Source: Rhodobacteraceae bacterium UBA6273
Lineage (GTDB): Bacteria; Pseudomonadota; Alphaproteobacteria; Rhodobacterales; Rhodobacteraceae
Direction of reading: 5' to 3'
Assembly: GCA_002440625.1 (NCBI GenBank)
Contig: DJUV01000205.1
Location: forward strand, 1-12,222
DNA: 12,222 bases
Under the pieces are notes generated by a model. The model saw only the letters and a program-made list of their open reading frames with translations. It was not told where the DNA came from and searched no databases. Below, piece by piece: positions 4,248 through 10,924 of the stretch. Positions within the stretch are counted from its first letter, which is position 1. Every line of letters starts with the position of its first letter. The position numbers and the translations under genes were made by a program.

Positions 4248-6782
4248 TCAGATGAAGACGAAGTCAGCGAGATCGATGAGGCTGGCGCTGGTCCCCGCCA
4301 GAAGGATGCTGTGGCCGCCGTGGAGGATGAGCGCGCCAGCCCCGCTGTCGATGATCGCAAGTGCTGCAAAGCGCGCGGCATCGTCGCCGCCGGGGACATT
4401 GCGGAGCCAGAGGTGATCGACCCCGTTGGTGAAATCGTTGATCGTGTCGGTCTCGCCCGTCCGGAAGTCTTCGAAGACGAAGGCATCGGCGCCGGCACCC
4501 CCCGTCAGGATGTCGCTGTCGCCGCCGCCGATCAGCGTGTCGTCACCGTTGCCGCCAAGGAGCGTGTCCTCGCCCGCCATGCCCAGGATGAGGTCGGCTT
4601 CAGCGCCGCCATCGAGAAGGTCTGCACCGTCGCCGCCGTAGAGGCAGTCCTGGCCGCCACCGCCGCGCAGCGTGTCGCCGCCAGCCTCTCCGGTCAGGAT
4701 GTCGTTTCCGTCGCCGCCGTCGATACTGTCGGCACCTTCATTGCCCGAGAGGAGATCGTCACCCGCGCCGCCGTCCAGCGTGTCCGCGCCCGCGCCGCCG
4801 CTCGCGGTGTCATTGCCGCCGAGAAGTTCGGCCAGATCGTCGCCGTCGCCGCCACTGACCCCGTCGTTGCCGTCACCGGCGTCGATCCGATCATTGCCGT
4901 CGGCGCCGCGTATGTCGTCATCGCCGCGGTCGCCGCTGATCGTGTCGCTGCCGCCACCGCCGTCGAGCGTGTCGTCGCCGTCGCCGCCGAAGAGGCCGTT
5001 GTCGGCCCCGTCAAGCCGGATCGCGTCTCCGAAAGCGCTGCCGATGAATACTTCGACCGAGGCGAAGCTGTGGCCGAGCGCAGAGCCCCAGTTCGACGAC
5101 GGCGAGGCAAGGTCGATCCCGGCGGCGGAAAGCTGTACGTAGCTGACGGTGTCGGTGCCGGCGCCACCGTCGACAAGATCGGCGCCGGGGCCGGCGATGA
5201 TGAGATCGTCGCCCGACATGCCGCTCAGGAAATCGCCGGCGAGGCTGCCGGACAAGGTGTCATCTCCCGCGGTCCCGAGCTGCGGGATAAGCGGCGACGG
5301 GCTTTGTCCTTGCCCCGGAGTGACGTGGAACCGGGTGAGCGGCAGAAGCATCGAGGAGGGAAAGTCGGCGGCGGTGAGCGAACGCCCGTCCGAGGTCAGC
5401 ACGGTCAGAAGCTCAAGCCCGTACTGGATGACGATGCCGCCAGAAATCGGGGTGAATCTCAGTTGGTCGAGATTGCGGAGATAGGGATAGAGCGTCAGGT
5501 CAATCCGGTCGCGGGCCGGTTCGAAATCGAGGATCGTATCGGCGCGGCCATCGGCAGTGAGGACGAAGACGTCGCCGCCCGCGCCGCCCTGCAGGAAGTC
5601 ACTGCCGGCGCCGTCACGCAGGATATCGGCGCCGGACCCACCGGACAGGCTTCCGTCGCTGCCGGTCAGCACCAGAAGATCGTCGCCGCTGCCGCCAGTG
5701 AGGGACGGGCCGCCTGACGTGAGGGTGACGCCCAGCATGGCGACATCGACGCGGAGCATGGTGAAGCCGGTTTCCCGGCCGGAGGTCACGAAGATCTGGA
5801 TCTCGGACCCTGCCAGCGTCATCGCGATGGCCGATGGCGCGGCGAGGGTCATGCCGGATGCGTCGGCCAGGGTCTGTAGATGCAGAAGCTGGCCATCAGG
5901 CAGCAGCGTGAACAGGCTGATGCCGTCGTCGGTGCCGCCAGCTGCCAGAAAGACCCGGCCCCCCACCGTCAGGGCGCTGAGAGCAGTGACACCCGCGAAC
6001 CGGGTGCCGAGGTCATCGACCACATGGTCGGCGAGGGTCAAGTTGCCGTCTGGGCCAACCGCCATGACCGTCAGGCCGGAGTTGGTGGTGGACCCGGCGA
6101 TGACGAATTCCTGCCCGGCGATGGTGACGGCACAAAGCGACGTTACCCCCTGCAGCGGGGCAAGGTCGGCGACGCTGAGCGCAGCGCGATGCGCGACCTG
6201 CCCGCCGGCAAGAAGCTCCCACGACGAGATGCCGCTTTCGGTGGCGGAGGCGGTGACGAAGAAGCTCCGCCCTGCCAGCGTCACGGTGGCGATGGCCGAG
6301 ATGCCGGCGGCATGGGTCGCGGCTGTATCTGCCACATAGGTGACCTCGACCGGGAAGACCCCGCCGAGGCTGAAGACCGAAAACCCCGCGCCCGCGCTTT
6401 TCGCGGCGATGAGATAGTTCACCCCGCCGCTCGATGCTCCCAGCATCTCGACCCGGTCGTCGAATTCCGCGCCGCCCTGCAGATAGCCTGTGACCGAGGA
6501 TGAGGTGCCGGGCAGCAGTGCCGCGCTCAGCGCATCCGTCTCGACGCTGCCATAGAAGTCGGTCGCGACGATCCCGGTCCGGGCGATGGCGAGCGACACC
6601 TGGCCGATGAACCCGCCGACGCCGCCGACGGTGATTGCAAAGCGCGACGTGATGCCCGAGGCGAAATCGACAAGCCTGAGTTCGCGCGAACTCCCCGTGC
6701 CGGAGAACGCCAGCTCGGCAGAGGTTGCCGGCGCCAGTATCGCGCCGCCGGGATAGGCGCCCCCGAAGAGGAGTGAGAACAT
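4248..6782 (-). CDS. Secreted RTX calcium-binding protein with N-terminal beta-propeller
   Basis: An 844-residue protein with no Sec signal, expected to leave the cell by a type I (ABC) secretion system. Residues about 35-350 contain repeats of roughly 52 residues of the style GVTALSALTVGGRVFLAAG ... GISLFTLLPDGQL, suggesting a beta-propeller. Calcium-binding RTX nonapeptides (GGxGxDxUx) follow in three places: 361-405, 501-542 and an unbroken run of 19 at 598-768. Two similar cap regions with D-T-I-x-D-F follow RTX blocks, one internal (about 403-475) and one terminal (about 764-830). The C-terminus ends in ADFVFI, an acidic-plus-hydrophobic tail typical of type I substrates. No catalytic domain is visible. 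ATG at 6782 (GGTGG 4 nt upstream) is preferred over GTG at 6800. No transporter genes are adjacent, so its exporter is elsewhere. A role as adhesin or surface-layer-like matrix protein is a guess. Confidence 0.9.
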   Translation of the reverse strand: MFSLLFGGAYPGGAILAPATSAELAFSGTGSSRELRLVDFASGITSRFAITVGGVGGFIGQVSLAIARTGIVATDFYGSVETDALSAALLPGTSSSVTGYLQGGAEFDDRVEMLGASSGGVNYLIAAKSAGAGFSVFSLGGVFPVEVTYVADTAATHAAGISAIATVTLAGRSFFVTASATESGISSWELLAGGQVAHRAALSVADLAPLQGVTSLCAVTIAGQEFVIAGSTTNSGLTVMAVGPDGNLTLADHVVDDLGTRFAGVTALSALTVGGRVFLAAGGTDDGISLFTLLPDGQLLHLQTLADASGMTLAAPSAIAMTLAGSEIQIFVTSGRETGFTMLRVDVAMLGVTLTSGGPSLTGGSGDDLLVLTGSDGSLSGGSGADILRDGAGSDFLQGGAGGDVFVLTADGRADTILDFEPARDRIDLTLYPYLRNLDQLRFTPISGGIVIQYGLELLTVLTSDGRSLTAADFPSSMLLPLTRFHVTPGQGQSPSPLIPQLGTAGDDTLSGSLAGDFLSGMSGDDLIIAGPGADLVDGGAGTDTVSYVQLSAAGIDLASPSSNWGSALGHSFASVEVFIGSAFGDAIRLDGADNGLFGGDGDDTLDGGGGSDTISGDRGDDDIRGADGNDRIDAGDGNDGVSGGDGDDLAELLGGNDTASGGAGADTLDGGAGDDLLSGNEGADSIDGGDGNDILTGEAGGDTLRGGGGQDCLYGGDGADLLDGGAEADLILGMAGEDTLLGGNGDDTLIGGGDSDILTGGAGADAFVFEDFRTGETDTINDFTNGVDHLWLRNVPGGDDAARFAALAIIDSGAGALILHGGHSILLAGTSASLIDLADFVFI
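4479..4991 (-). repeat. Tandem 27-bp units encoding 19 contiguous RTX nonapeptides
   Basis: Nineteen in-frame nine-codon units encode the main calcium-binding beta-roll, from FGGDGDDTL to TGGAGADAF. Most fit xGGxGxDxL/I. Degenerate units are ELLGGNDTA (7th), DGGAEADLI (15th) and IGGGDSDIL (18th). The repetition makes the opposite strand read as a long, repetitive open frame that should not be annotated as a gene. Confidence 0.9.
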
Positions 6783-6799
6783 GCAGCCACCATTTCCCA

Positions 6800-6836
6800 C
6801 CGCTTGAGCGGCAGGCCCGCATGAAGGATGCGGGCC
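6800..6836. other. Two adjacent hairpins upstream of the RTX gene
   Basis: A perfect 9-bp stem GGCCCGCAT / ATGCGGGCC (6814-6822 and 6828-6836, 5-base loop) is followed two bases away by the palindrome CCGCT-TG-AGCGG (6800-6811). Both lie between the VOC stop and the RTX start. In the direction of transcription no T-run follows, so termination of the VOC transcript is possible but not canonical. A regulatory leader structure for the RTX mRNA is the alternative. I see no good promoter for the RTX gene in 6783-6881. Confidence 0.45.
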
Positions 6837-6881
6837 ATTCGTTCAGGATGGCTTAAGGGCGGCGGCCCGGCTGGCCCGAAA

Positions 6882-7367
6882 TCAGGCCGCTTCGGCCAGG
6901 AGCGCGCGGAGGTCGAGGGCGCGCGTTACCATCGACAGTTCGCCCGACGCATCGCGCGGCCAGTCGGCCTCGGCACGGTCGCGGTAAAGCTCCACGCCGT
7001 TGCCGTCGGGGTCGTTGAGGTAGAGCGCCTCGCTGACGCCGTGGTCGGACGCGCCGGTCAGGGGGTACTTCGCCTCCATCAGCCGCTTCAGGACGCCGCC
7101 CAATGTGGCGCGGTCGGGATAGAGGATCGCGGTGTGGTAAAGCCCGGTGGTGCCCGGCGCCGGCGGCTTGCCGCCCTTGCTTTCCCAGGTGTTGAGGGCG
7201 ATGTGGTGGTGATAGCCGCCGGCGGAGAGAAACACCGCCTGATCGCCGTAGCGCTGCATGACCTCGAAACCGAGGATGCCGTTGTAGAAGGCCAGCGCCC
7301 GGTCAAGGTCCGCGACCTTGAGATGGACATGGCCGATGCGGGTCTCAGAGGGAACGGTATAGGTCAT
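6882..7367 (-). CDS. VOC family protein (CatE-like glyoxalase/dioxygenase fold)
   Basis: A 161-residue vicinal-oxygen-chelate protein with two beta-alpha-beta-beta-beta modules. The three probable metal ligands are His13 (IGHVHLKVADL), His78 (GLYHTAILYPD) and Glu126 (DPDGNGVELYRD). The GGYHHHIALNTW stretch (50-61) and the C-terminal WPRD ... ALDLRALL tail resemble the N-terminal half of catechol-2,3-dioxygenase CatE (COG2514). CatE itself is about twice as long, so this is the single-unit form and may not cleave rings. The ATG at 7367 is chosen over an upstream start because GGAG lies 8 nt before it and the protein then begins MTYTVPSE. It stands alone, with a 238-bp structured gap upstream and about 100 bp before the RTX gene. 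Metal and substrate are unknown. Confidence 0.88.
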   Translation of the reverse strand: MTYTVPSETRIGHVHLKVADLDRALAFYNGILGFEVMQRYGDQAVFLSAGGYHHHIALNTWESKGGKPPAPGTTGLYHTAILYPDRATLGGVLKRLMEAKYPLTGASDHGVSEALYLNDPDGNGVELYRDRAEADWPRDASGELSMVTRALDLRALLAEAA

Positions 7368-7605
7368 TTCGGTCTCCAGCGGGTGCCTGGCCCTCATATA
7401 AAGCCGGGACGCATCCGCACATATTCGCCGATTTCGCAGAGCCTATGTGTATTTTTGTGAAGTGGCCCCCGGACCGAAGCCCGGGGGATGCCAGACGCAG
7501 GGGGAACTGCGTCCGGTGCATTGCCCGGTCGGGGAGACAGCGGCCTGTGGTGCAGGCGGCGGGCAGGGCAAGCCTGCCACGCCGATGCAACAGGCTGATG
7601 ACGGT
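7368..7605. other. 238-bp gene-free gap with three inverted repeats
   Basis: No convincing gene was found here. The gap contains, from the trpS side, GGCAGG-GCAAG-CCTGCC (7562-7578), GACGCAG-GGGGAA-CTGCGTC (7494-7513), and a 22-nt GC hairpin (7466-7487). An AT-richer stretch (7441-7460) and TATAAA (7397-7402, TTTATA on the minus strand) follow towards the VOC start. The TTTATA could be a -10 box for the VOC gene, but I see no matching -35. Confidence 0.5.
7466..7487 (-). terminator. Strong GC hairpin with cTTCGg loop downstream of trpS
   Basis: On the minus strand this is a 9-bp stem (CCCCCGGGC with GTCCGGGGG, one G-T pair) closed by the very stable cTTCGg tetraloop. It lies about 120 nt beyond the trpS stop. 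No run of T follows on the minus strand, so it may act as an RNA 3'-end stabiliser or as a weak terminator. It is also upstream of the VOC gene and could belong to its leader. Confidence 0.35.
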
Positions 7606-8640
7606 TCAGCGCTGCGAGCGGATCATGCCGACGATGTCGAAGGTCTTCGCCAGGATCGGCTCGGCAATGGCATTCGCCCGCTCGGCTCCGTCGCCGAGGA
7701 TGCGGTCGATCTCGGCCGGGTCGGCCATCAGCCGCTTCATCTCGGTTGCGATGGGCGACAGCTTTGCCACGGCAAGGTCGGCAAGCGCGGGCTTGAAGGT
7801 GCCGAAGCCCTGGCCGGCAAACTCCGCCACGACCTTTTCCGCCGTCTGGTCGGAAAGCGCGGCATAGATGTTGACGAGGTTCCGCGCCTCGGGCCGGTCC
7901 TTGAGGCCGGCGAGCGTGCCGGGCAGGGGTTCGGCGTCGGTGCGGGCCTTGCGGAACTTCTGCGCGATGGTGTCGGCATCGTCGGTCAGGTTGATCCGGC
8001 TCTGGTCCGAGGGATCGGATTTCGACATCTTCTTCGATCCGTCGCGCAGGGACATGACGCGGGTCGCGGCGCCCTCGATCACCGGCTCTGTGATCGGGAA
8101 GAAGTCGACCTTGTAGTCATGGTTGAACTTCATCGCGATGTCGCGGGTCAGCTCGACATGCTGCTTCTGATCCTCGCCCACCGGGACATGGGTGGCGTGG
8201 TAGAGAAGGATGTCTGCGGCCATCAGCGAGGGATAGGCGAAGAGGCCAAGCGAAGCTTTCTCGGAATCCTTGCCGGCCTTGTCCTTCCACTGCGTCATCC
8301 GGTTCATCCAGCCCATGCGGGCGACGCAGTTGAAGATCCAGCCAAGCTGGGCATGCGCGGGCACCTGGCTCTGGTTGAAGAGGATCGAGCGTTTGGGGTC
8401 GAGACCGGCAGCAATATATCCGGCGGCCAGTTCCCGTGTCGCATGGCGAAGATCCGACGGGTCCTGCCAGACCGTGATCGCGTGCTGGTCGACGATGCAG
8501 TAGATCGTCTCGATGCCGCTGTCCTGCATCTGGACGAACCGTTTCACCGCGCCAAGGTAGTTGCCAAGCTGCAGGTGGTTCGTCGGCTGGATGCCCGAGA
8601 AAACACGCGGAGTGAATTTGGTCTTCGCCGCGTCGGCCAT
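7606..8640 (-). CDS. trpS: Tryptophanyl-tRNA synthetase
   Basis: Class Ic aminoacyl-tRNA synthetase that charges tRNA-Trp using ATP, in the cytoplasm as a dimer. At 344 residues it matches the bacterial TrpRS size. The HIGH-equivalent is TNHLQLGN (20-27) within [18 protein letters not shown]. The second signature, KMSKS, is exact at 204-208 in [26 protein letters not shown] (151-164) is the conserved mid-domain block, and [16 protein letters not shown] (106-121) lies in the Trp/dimer region. The ATG at 8640 has GGGGAAG a few bases upstream. It is transcribed divergently from the rhomboid-like gene across 74 bp. No T-box or leader peptide was seen. Confidence 0.97.
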   Translation of the reverse strand: MADAAKTKFTPRVFSGIQPTNHLQLGNYLGAVKRFVQMQDSGIETIYCIVDQHAITVWQDPSDLRHATRELAAGYIAAGLDPKRSILFNQSQVPAHAQLGWIFNCVARMGWMNRMTQWKDKAGKDSEKASLGLFAYPSLMAADILLYHATHVPVGEDQKQHVELTRDIAMKFNHDYKVDFFPITEPVIEGAATRVMSLRDGSKKMSKSDPSDQSRINLTDDADTIAQKFRKARTDAEPLPGTLAGLKDRPEARNLVNIYAALSDQTAEKVVAEFAGQGFGTFKPALADLAVAKLSPIATEMKRLMADPAEIDRILGDGAERANAIAEPILAKTFDIVGMIRSQR

Positions 8641-8672
8641 GATCTTCCCCGTCTGGAAATTTCCGTCCCGCT

Positions 8673-8701
8673 CGCGTATCGCAGGGGGCAGGTTCCGTCA
8701 A
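8673..8701 (-). promoter_or_regulatory. Predicted promoter of trpS
   Basis: On the minus strand TTGACG (8696-8701) is followed after 17 nt by TACGCG (8673-8678). The -35 is good; the -10 is poor but GC-rich -10 boxes are common in this kind of genome. The -35 lies at the far side of the divergent spacer, right next to the rhomboid ribosome binding site. No plus-strand promoter for the rhomboid gene was recognised in the spacer. Confidence 0.4.
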
Positions 8702-8702
8702 C

Positions 8703-8709
8703 AAGGAGG
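8703..8709 (+). promoter_or_regulatory. Ribosome binding site deciding the TTG start of the rhomboid-like gene
   Basis: AAGGAGG is a full Shine-Dalgarno core 5 nt upstream of the TTG at 8715. It is the strongest such site noticed in the window. The next in-frame ATG, at codon 27, lies inside the first membrane segment, so the TTG start is preferred. Confidence 0.75.
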
Positions 8710-8714
8710 CCGTC

Positions 8715-9401
8715 TTGCGCGAAGGTTACGATGCATCACCACTGAACCCGGTGCCGGGCGTGGTCTGGCTGATCCTTCTGCCCATCGTTGCGATGGAGAT
8801 CGTGGTCAGCGCCGGGATGCTGGGGCTTGCCGGCGGGGCCGGGGGGATTGGCTGGCGGCAGGAGGCGCTGCAGCGTTTCGCGCTGGCGCCGCAGATGCTG
8901 GGCGAGATGCGCGAGAACGGGCAATGGTCGGCCGACTACCTGATGCGCTTCGTAAGCTATGCCTTCGTCCACGGCAGCTTCATGCAGGCGCTGCTCGCCT
9001 CGGTCTTCATCCTCGCCATGGGCAAGTTCGTGGGCGAGGTGTTCCGGCCGCTTGGCGTCCTGGCTGTGTTTCTCGCGGCGGTCATCGCCGGTGGCGTGGC
9101 CTATTCCCTGATGCCGGGCACCAAGTTCGCGCTCTTCAGCGCCTTTTCCGGTGCCTATGGCCTGATCGGCGCCTTCACCTTCATCATATGGGCAAGGCTC
9201 GGGGCGGAAAACGCCAACCGGGCACGGGCCTTCACGCTGATCGGCTTCCTTCTCGGCGCGCAGCTTCTTTTCGGCGTTCTTTTCGGGGGAACGGCGGATT
9301 GGGTGGCCGACCTTGCCGGGTTCGGCGCTGGCTTCGGGCTATCCTTCGTGGTCGGCCCCGGCGGGCCGTCGCATATCCTGAAGCGTATCCGTCAGCGCTG
9401 A
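8715..9401 (+). CDS. Rhomboid-family membrane protein, probably catalytically inactive
   Basis: A 228-residue polytopic inner-membrane protein with about six hydrophobic segments (roughly 15-40, 77-103, 113-132, 139-160, 171-191, 195-213) laid out as in rhomboid proteases. The Ser motif is retained as SAFSGAYGLIGAF (142-154, Ser145), although the usual GxSG is AFSG. The segment that normally reads AHxGGFxAG reads ADLAGFGAG (198-206), so the catalytic His position is Asp199. The HxxxN pair lining the oxyanion hole in segment 2 is also missing: His86 of FVHGSF matches an earlier conserved position, but QALLAS replaces HLLxN. It therefore looks like a pseudoprotease (iRhom/derlin-like in principle). 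The start is TTG, backed by AAGGAGG. The gene is divergent from trpS and convergent with murJ, overlapping it by 10 bp. The function is unknown. Confidence 0.85.
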   Translation: MREGYDASPLNPVPGVVWLILLPIVAMEIVVSAGMLGLAGGAGGIGWRQEALQRFALAPQMLGEMRENGQWSADYLMRFVSYAFVHGSFMQALLASVFILAMGKFVGEVFRPLGVLAVFLAAVIAGGVAYSLMPGTKFALFSAFSGAYGLIGAFTFIIWARLGAENANRARAFTLIGFLLGAQLLFGVLFGGTADWVADLAGFGAGFGLSFVVGPGGPSHILKRIRQR

Positions 9402-9402
9402 C
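9391..9402. other. 12-bp palindrome containing the stop codons of both convergent genes
   Basis: GTCAGCGCTGAC is an exact palindrome. Each strand reads CAG CGC TGA through it, so the rhomboid-like protein and MurJ both end in Gln-Arg-stop within the same 10 bases. It has no loop or T-run, so it is not a bidirectional terminator by itself. Confidence 0.8.
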
Positions 9403-10924
9403 CGCGAAAATCGGACATGCGGAACGCACCGACGGCGTAGCCGGCGACGCCGTAGACGGCCATGCCTGACAGGACCAGAACGGCCAGCGCCCAGTAGCGG
9501 TGGCCATCGGTCGAAAGCGCGTCCGACAACACGGTTTCCGCGCCCCAAAGGTAAAGGCCCATCAGGAGGCTCGCAGCGATGACGCGCGGCGCCCGGGACC
9601 TGAGCCTGTCATCGGCCCGTGCCGCATCACCCATCCTGCGCGTGCCGAGCCAGAGTTGCAGCGTCATCGTCCATCCGGCGATCGTGGTGCCAAGTGCGGC
9701 GGCAATGAAACCGAAAAAGGGCGCGAGGCCGATGGCAAGGGCCGCGTTGACGCCCATGGACCAGACGGCGAAACGGAAGGGTGTCTTCGTGTCCTCACGC
9801 GCAAAATAGAGCGGCTGGAGCACCTTTTGCAGCACGAAGGCAGGCAGGCCCGCGCCATAGACGGCCAGGGCAAGGGCGGTCTGATAGGAGTCGTTTGCGC
9901 CGAACTCGCCGCGCTCATAGAGGACCGAGATCAGCGGCACCGGGATCACCAGGATCGCGATTGCGGCGGGAACGGTGAGGAAGAGCGCGAATTCCGTCGC
10001 GCGCGAGAGGGCGTAGCGGCTCCCGAACGTGTCCGCAGACTTCAGCCGCCGCGACAGGTCGGGCAGCAGCACGATGCCGATGGCGATGCCGACAACGCCG
10101 AGCGGCAGCTGGTAGAGCCGGTCGGCATAGCTGAGCCAGGCGATGGCCCCGTCGAAGAAGCTGCCGACCTGGCGTCCGACCAGCAGGTTGACCTGCACCA
10201 CGCCGCCGGCAAGCACGGCGGGCGCGGCGATGGTCAGAAGCCGTCTCAGGTCGGGCGTCATCCGGGGCCGTCTGAGGCGCAGCGGAAAGCCCATCCGCGC
10301 CGCCGCGAACCATACCAGAGCTAGCTGGGCAAGGCCCGTGACCGGCGTCGCCCAGGACATGGTCAGGCCCATGTCCCACCCGGCGTAGTTGGCAAAGAGC
10401 ATCACCGCGATGAAGATCACGTTCAAAAGGACTGGCGCGCCGGCGGCGGCGATGAAACGGCCGCCGGCGTTCAGAAGCCCCGACAGGAGTGCGGTCAGCG
10501 AGATGAATAGGATATAGGGAAAGCAGATGCGCCCGTACTCGATCGCAAGCGGCAGCCGTTCGTCCCCGGCGAACCCGCCCGCCATCAGGAGGACGAGCCA
10601 GGGCATGGCGAGGATCGCCACGACCGAGACTACGATCGTCACGAAGGCAAGGCCGGAAAAGGCATCCTCGGCAAAATCCCTCGGGTCTTCGCCGGATTCG
10701 AGCTTCTTGGAGAAGATCGGCACGAAGGCGGTGTTGAAGGCGCCTTCCGCGAAGAAGCGGCGGAACATGTTCGGCAGCGTGAAGGCCACGAGGAAGGCCT
10801 CGGCCACCGGGCCGGTGCCGAGGTAGTTGGCCGTCAGCACGTCACGCGCGAAGCCGGCCACGCGCGACAGCAAGGTCCAGGCCCCGACGGTCAGGAACCC
10901 GCGGATCAATCGGATCGGTTTCAT
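9392..10924 (-). CDS. murJ: Lipid II flippase MurJ (MviN)
   Basis: A 510-residue MOP-superfamily membrane protein with about 14 transmembrane segments, which flips lipid II across the inner membrane for peptidoglycan synthesis. The N-terminal LLSRVAGFARDVLTANYLG (18-36) gives Arg21 and Arg27, equivalent to the essential Arg18 and Arg24 of E. coli MurJ. LPNMFRRFFAEGAFNTAFVPI carries the next conserved Arg pair (55-56). YADRLYQLPLGVVGIAIGIVL matches the E. coli YADRLMEFPSGVLGVALGT block containing the other essential Arg. The length equals that of E. coli MurJ (511). Its ATG shares one base with the glnD stop (TGATG), so it is translationally coupled to glnD. At the 3' end it overlaps the convergent rhomboid-like gene by 10 bp. 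Confidence 0.97.
   Translation of the reverse strand: MKPIRLIRGFLTVGAWTLLSRVAGFARDVLTANYLGTGPVAEAFLVAFTLPNMFRRFFAEGAFNTAFVPIFSKKLESGEDPRDFAEDAFSGLAFVTIVVSVVAILAMPWLVLLMAGGFAGDERLPLAIEYGRICFPYILFISLTALLSGLLNAGGRFIAAAGAPVLLNVIFIAVMLFANYAGWDMGLTMSWATPVTGLAQLALVWFAAARMGFPLRLRRPRMTPDLRRLLTIAAPAVLAGGVVQVNLLVGRQVGSFFDGAIAWLSYADRLYQLPLGVVGIAIGIVLLPDLSRRLKSADTFGSRYALSRATEFALFLTVPAAIAILVIPVPLISVLYERGEFGANDSYQTALALAVYGAGLPAFVLQKVLQPLYFAREDTKTPFRFAVWSMGVNAALAIGLAPFFGFIAAALGTTIAGWTMTLQLWLGTRRMGDAARADDRLRSRAPRVIAASLLMGLYLWGAETVLSDALSTDGHRYWALAVLVLSGMAVYGVAGYAVGAFRMSDFRGQR

Noticed and set aside
4476..5004. Tandem repeats as a CRISPR array or satellite
   Set aside because: The 27-bp periodicity is in frame and encodes RTX nonapeptides; the units vary and there are no spacers.
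4134..5717. Long plus-strand open frame (527 codons) with Val/Ala/Asp-rich repeats
   Set aside because: It is the antisense of the RTX repeats and aminotransferase 5' end; the repetitiveness mirrors the 27-bp units, it has no domain and no good ribosome binding site.
6783..6800. GTG at 6800 as start of the RTX gene
   Set aside because: It has no convincing Shine-Dalgarno sequence and adds only six residues; the ATG at 6782 with GGTGG is simpler. Not fully excluded.
7466..7487. Hairpin as a canonical intrinsic terminator
   Set aside because: The stem is strong but no T-run follows on either strand in the relevant direction, so only a low-confidence call is kept.
7447..8745. Plus-strand open frame of 432 codons
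   Set aside because: It is antisense to trpS, which has intact HIGH-like and KMSKS motifs; the sequence shows no recognisable family.
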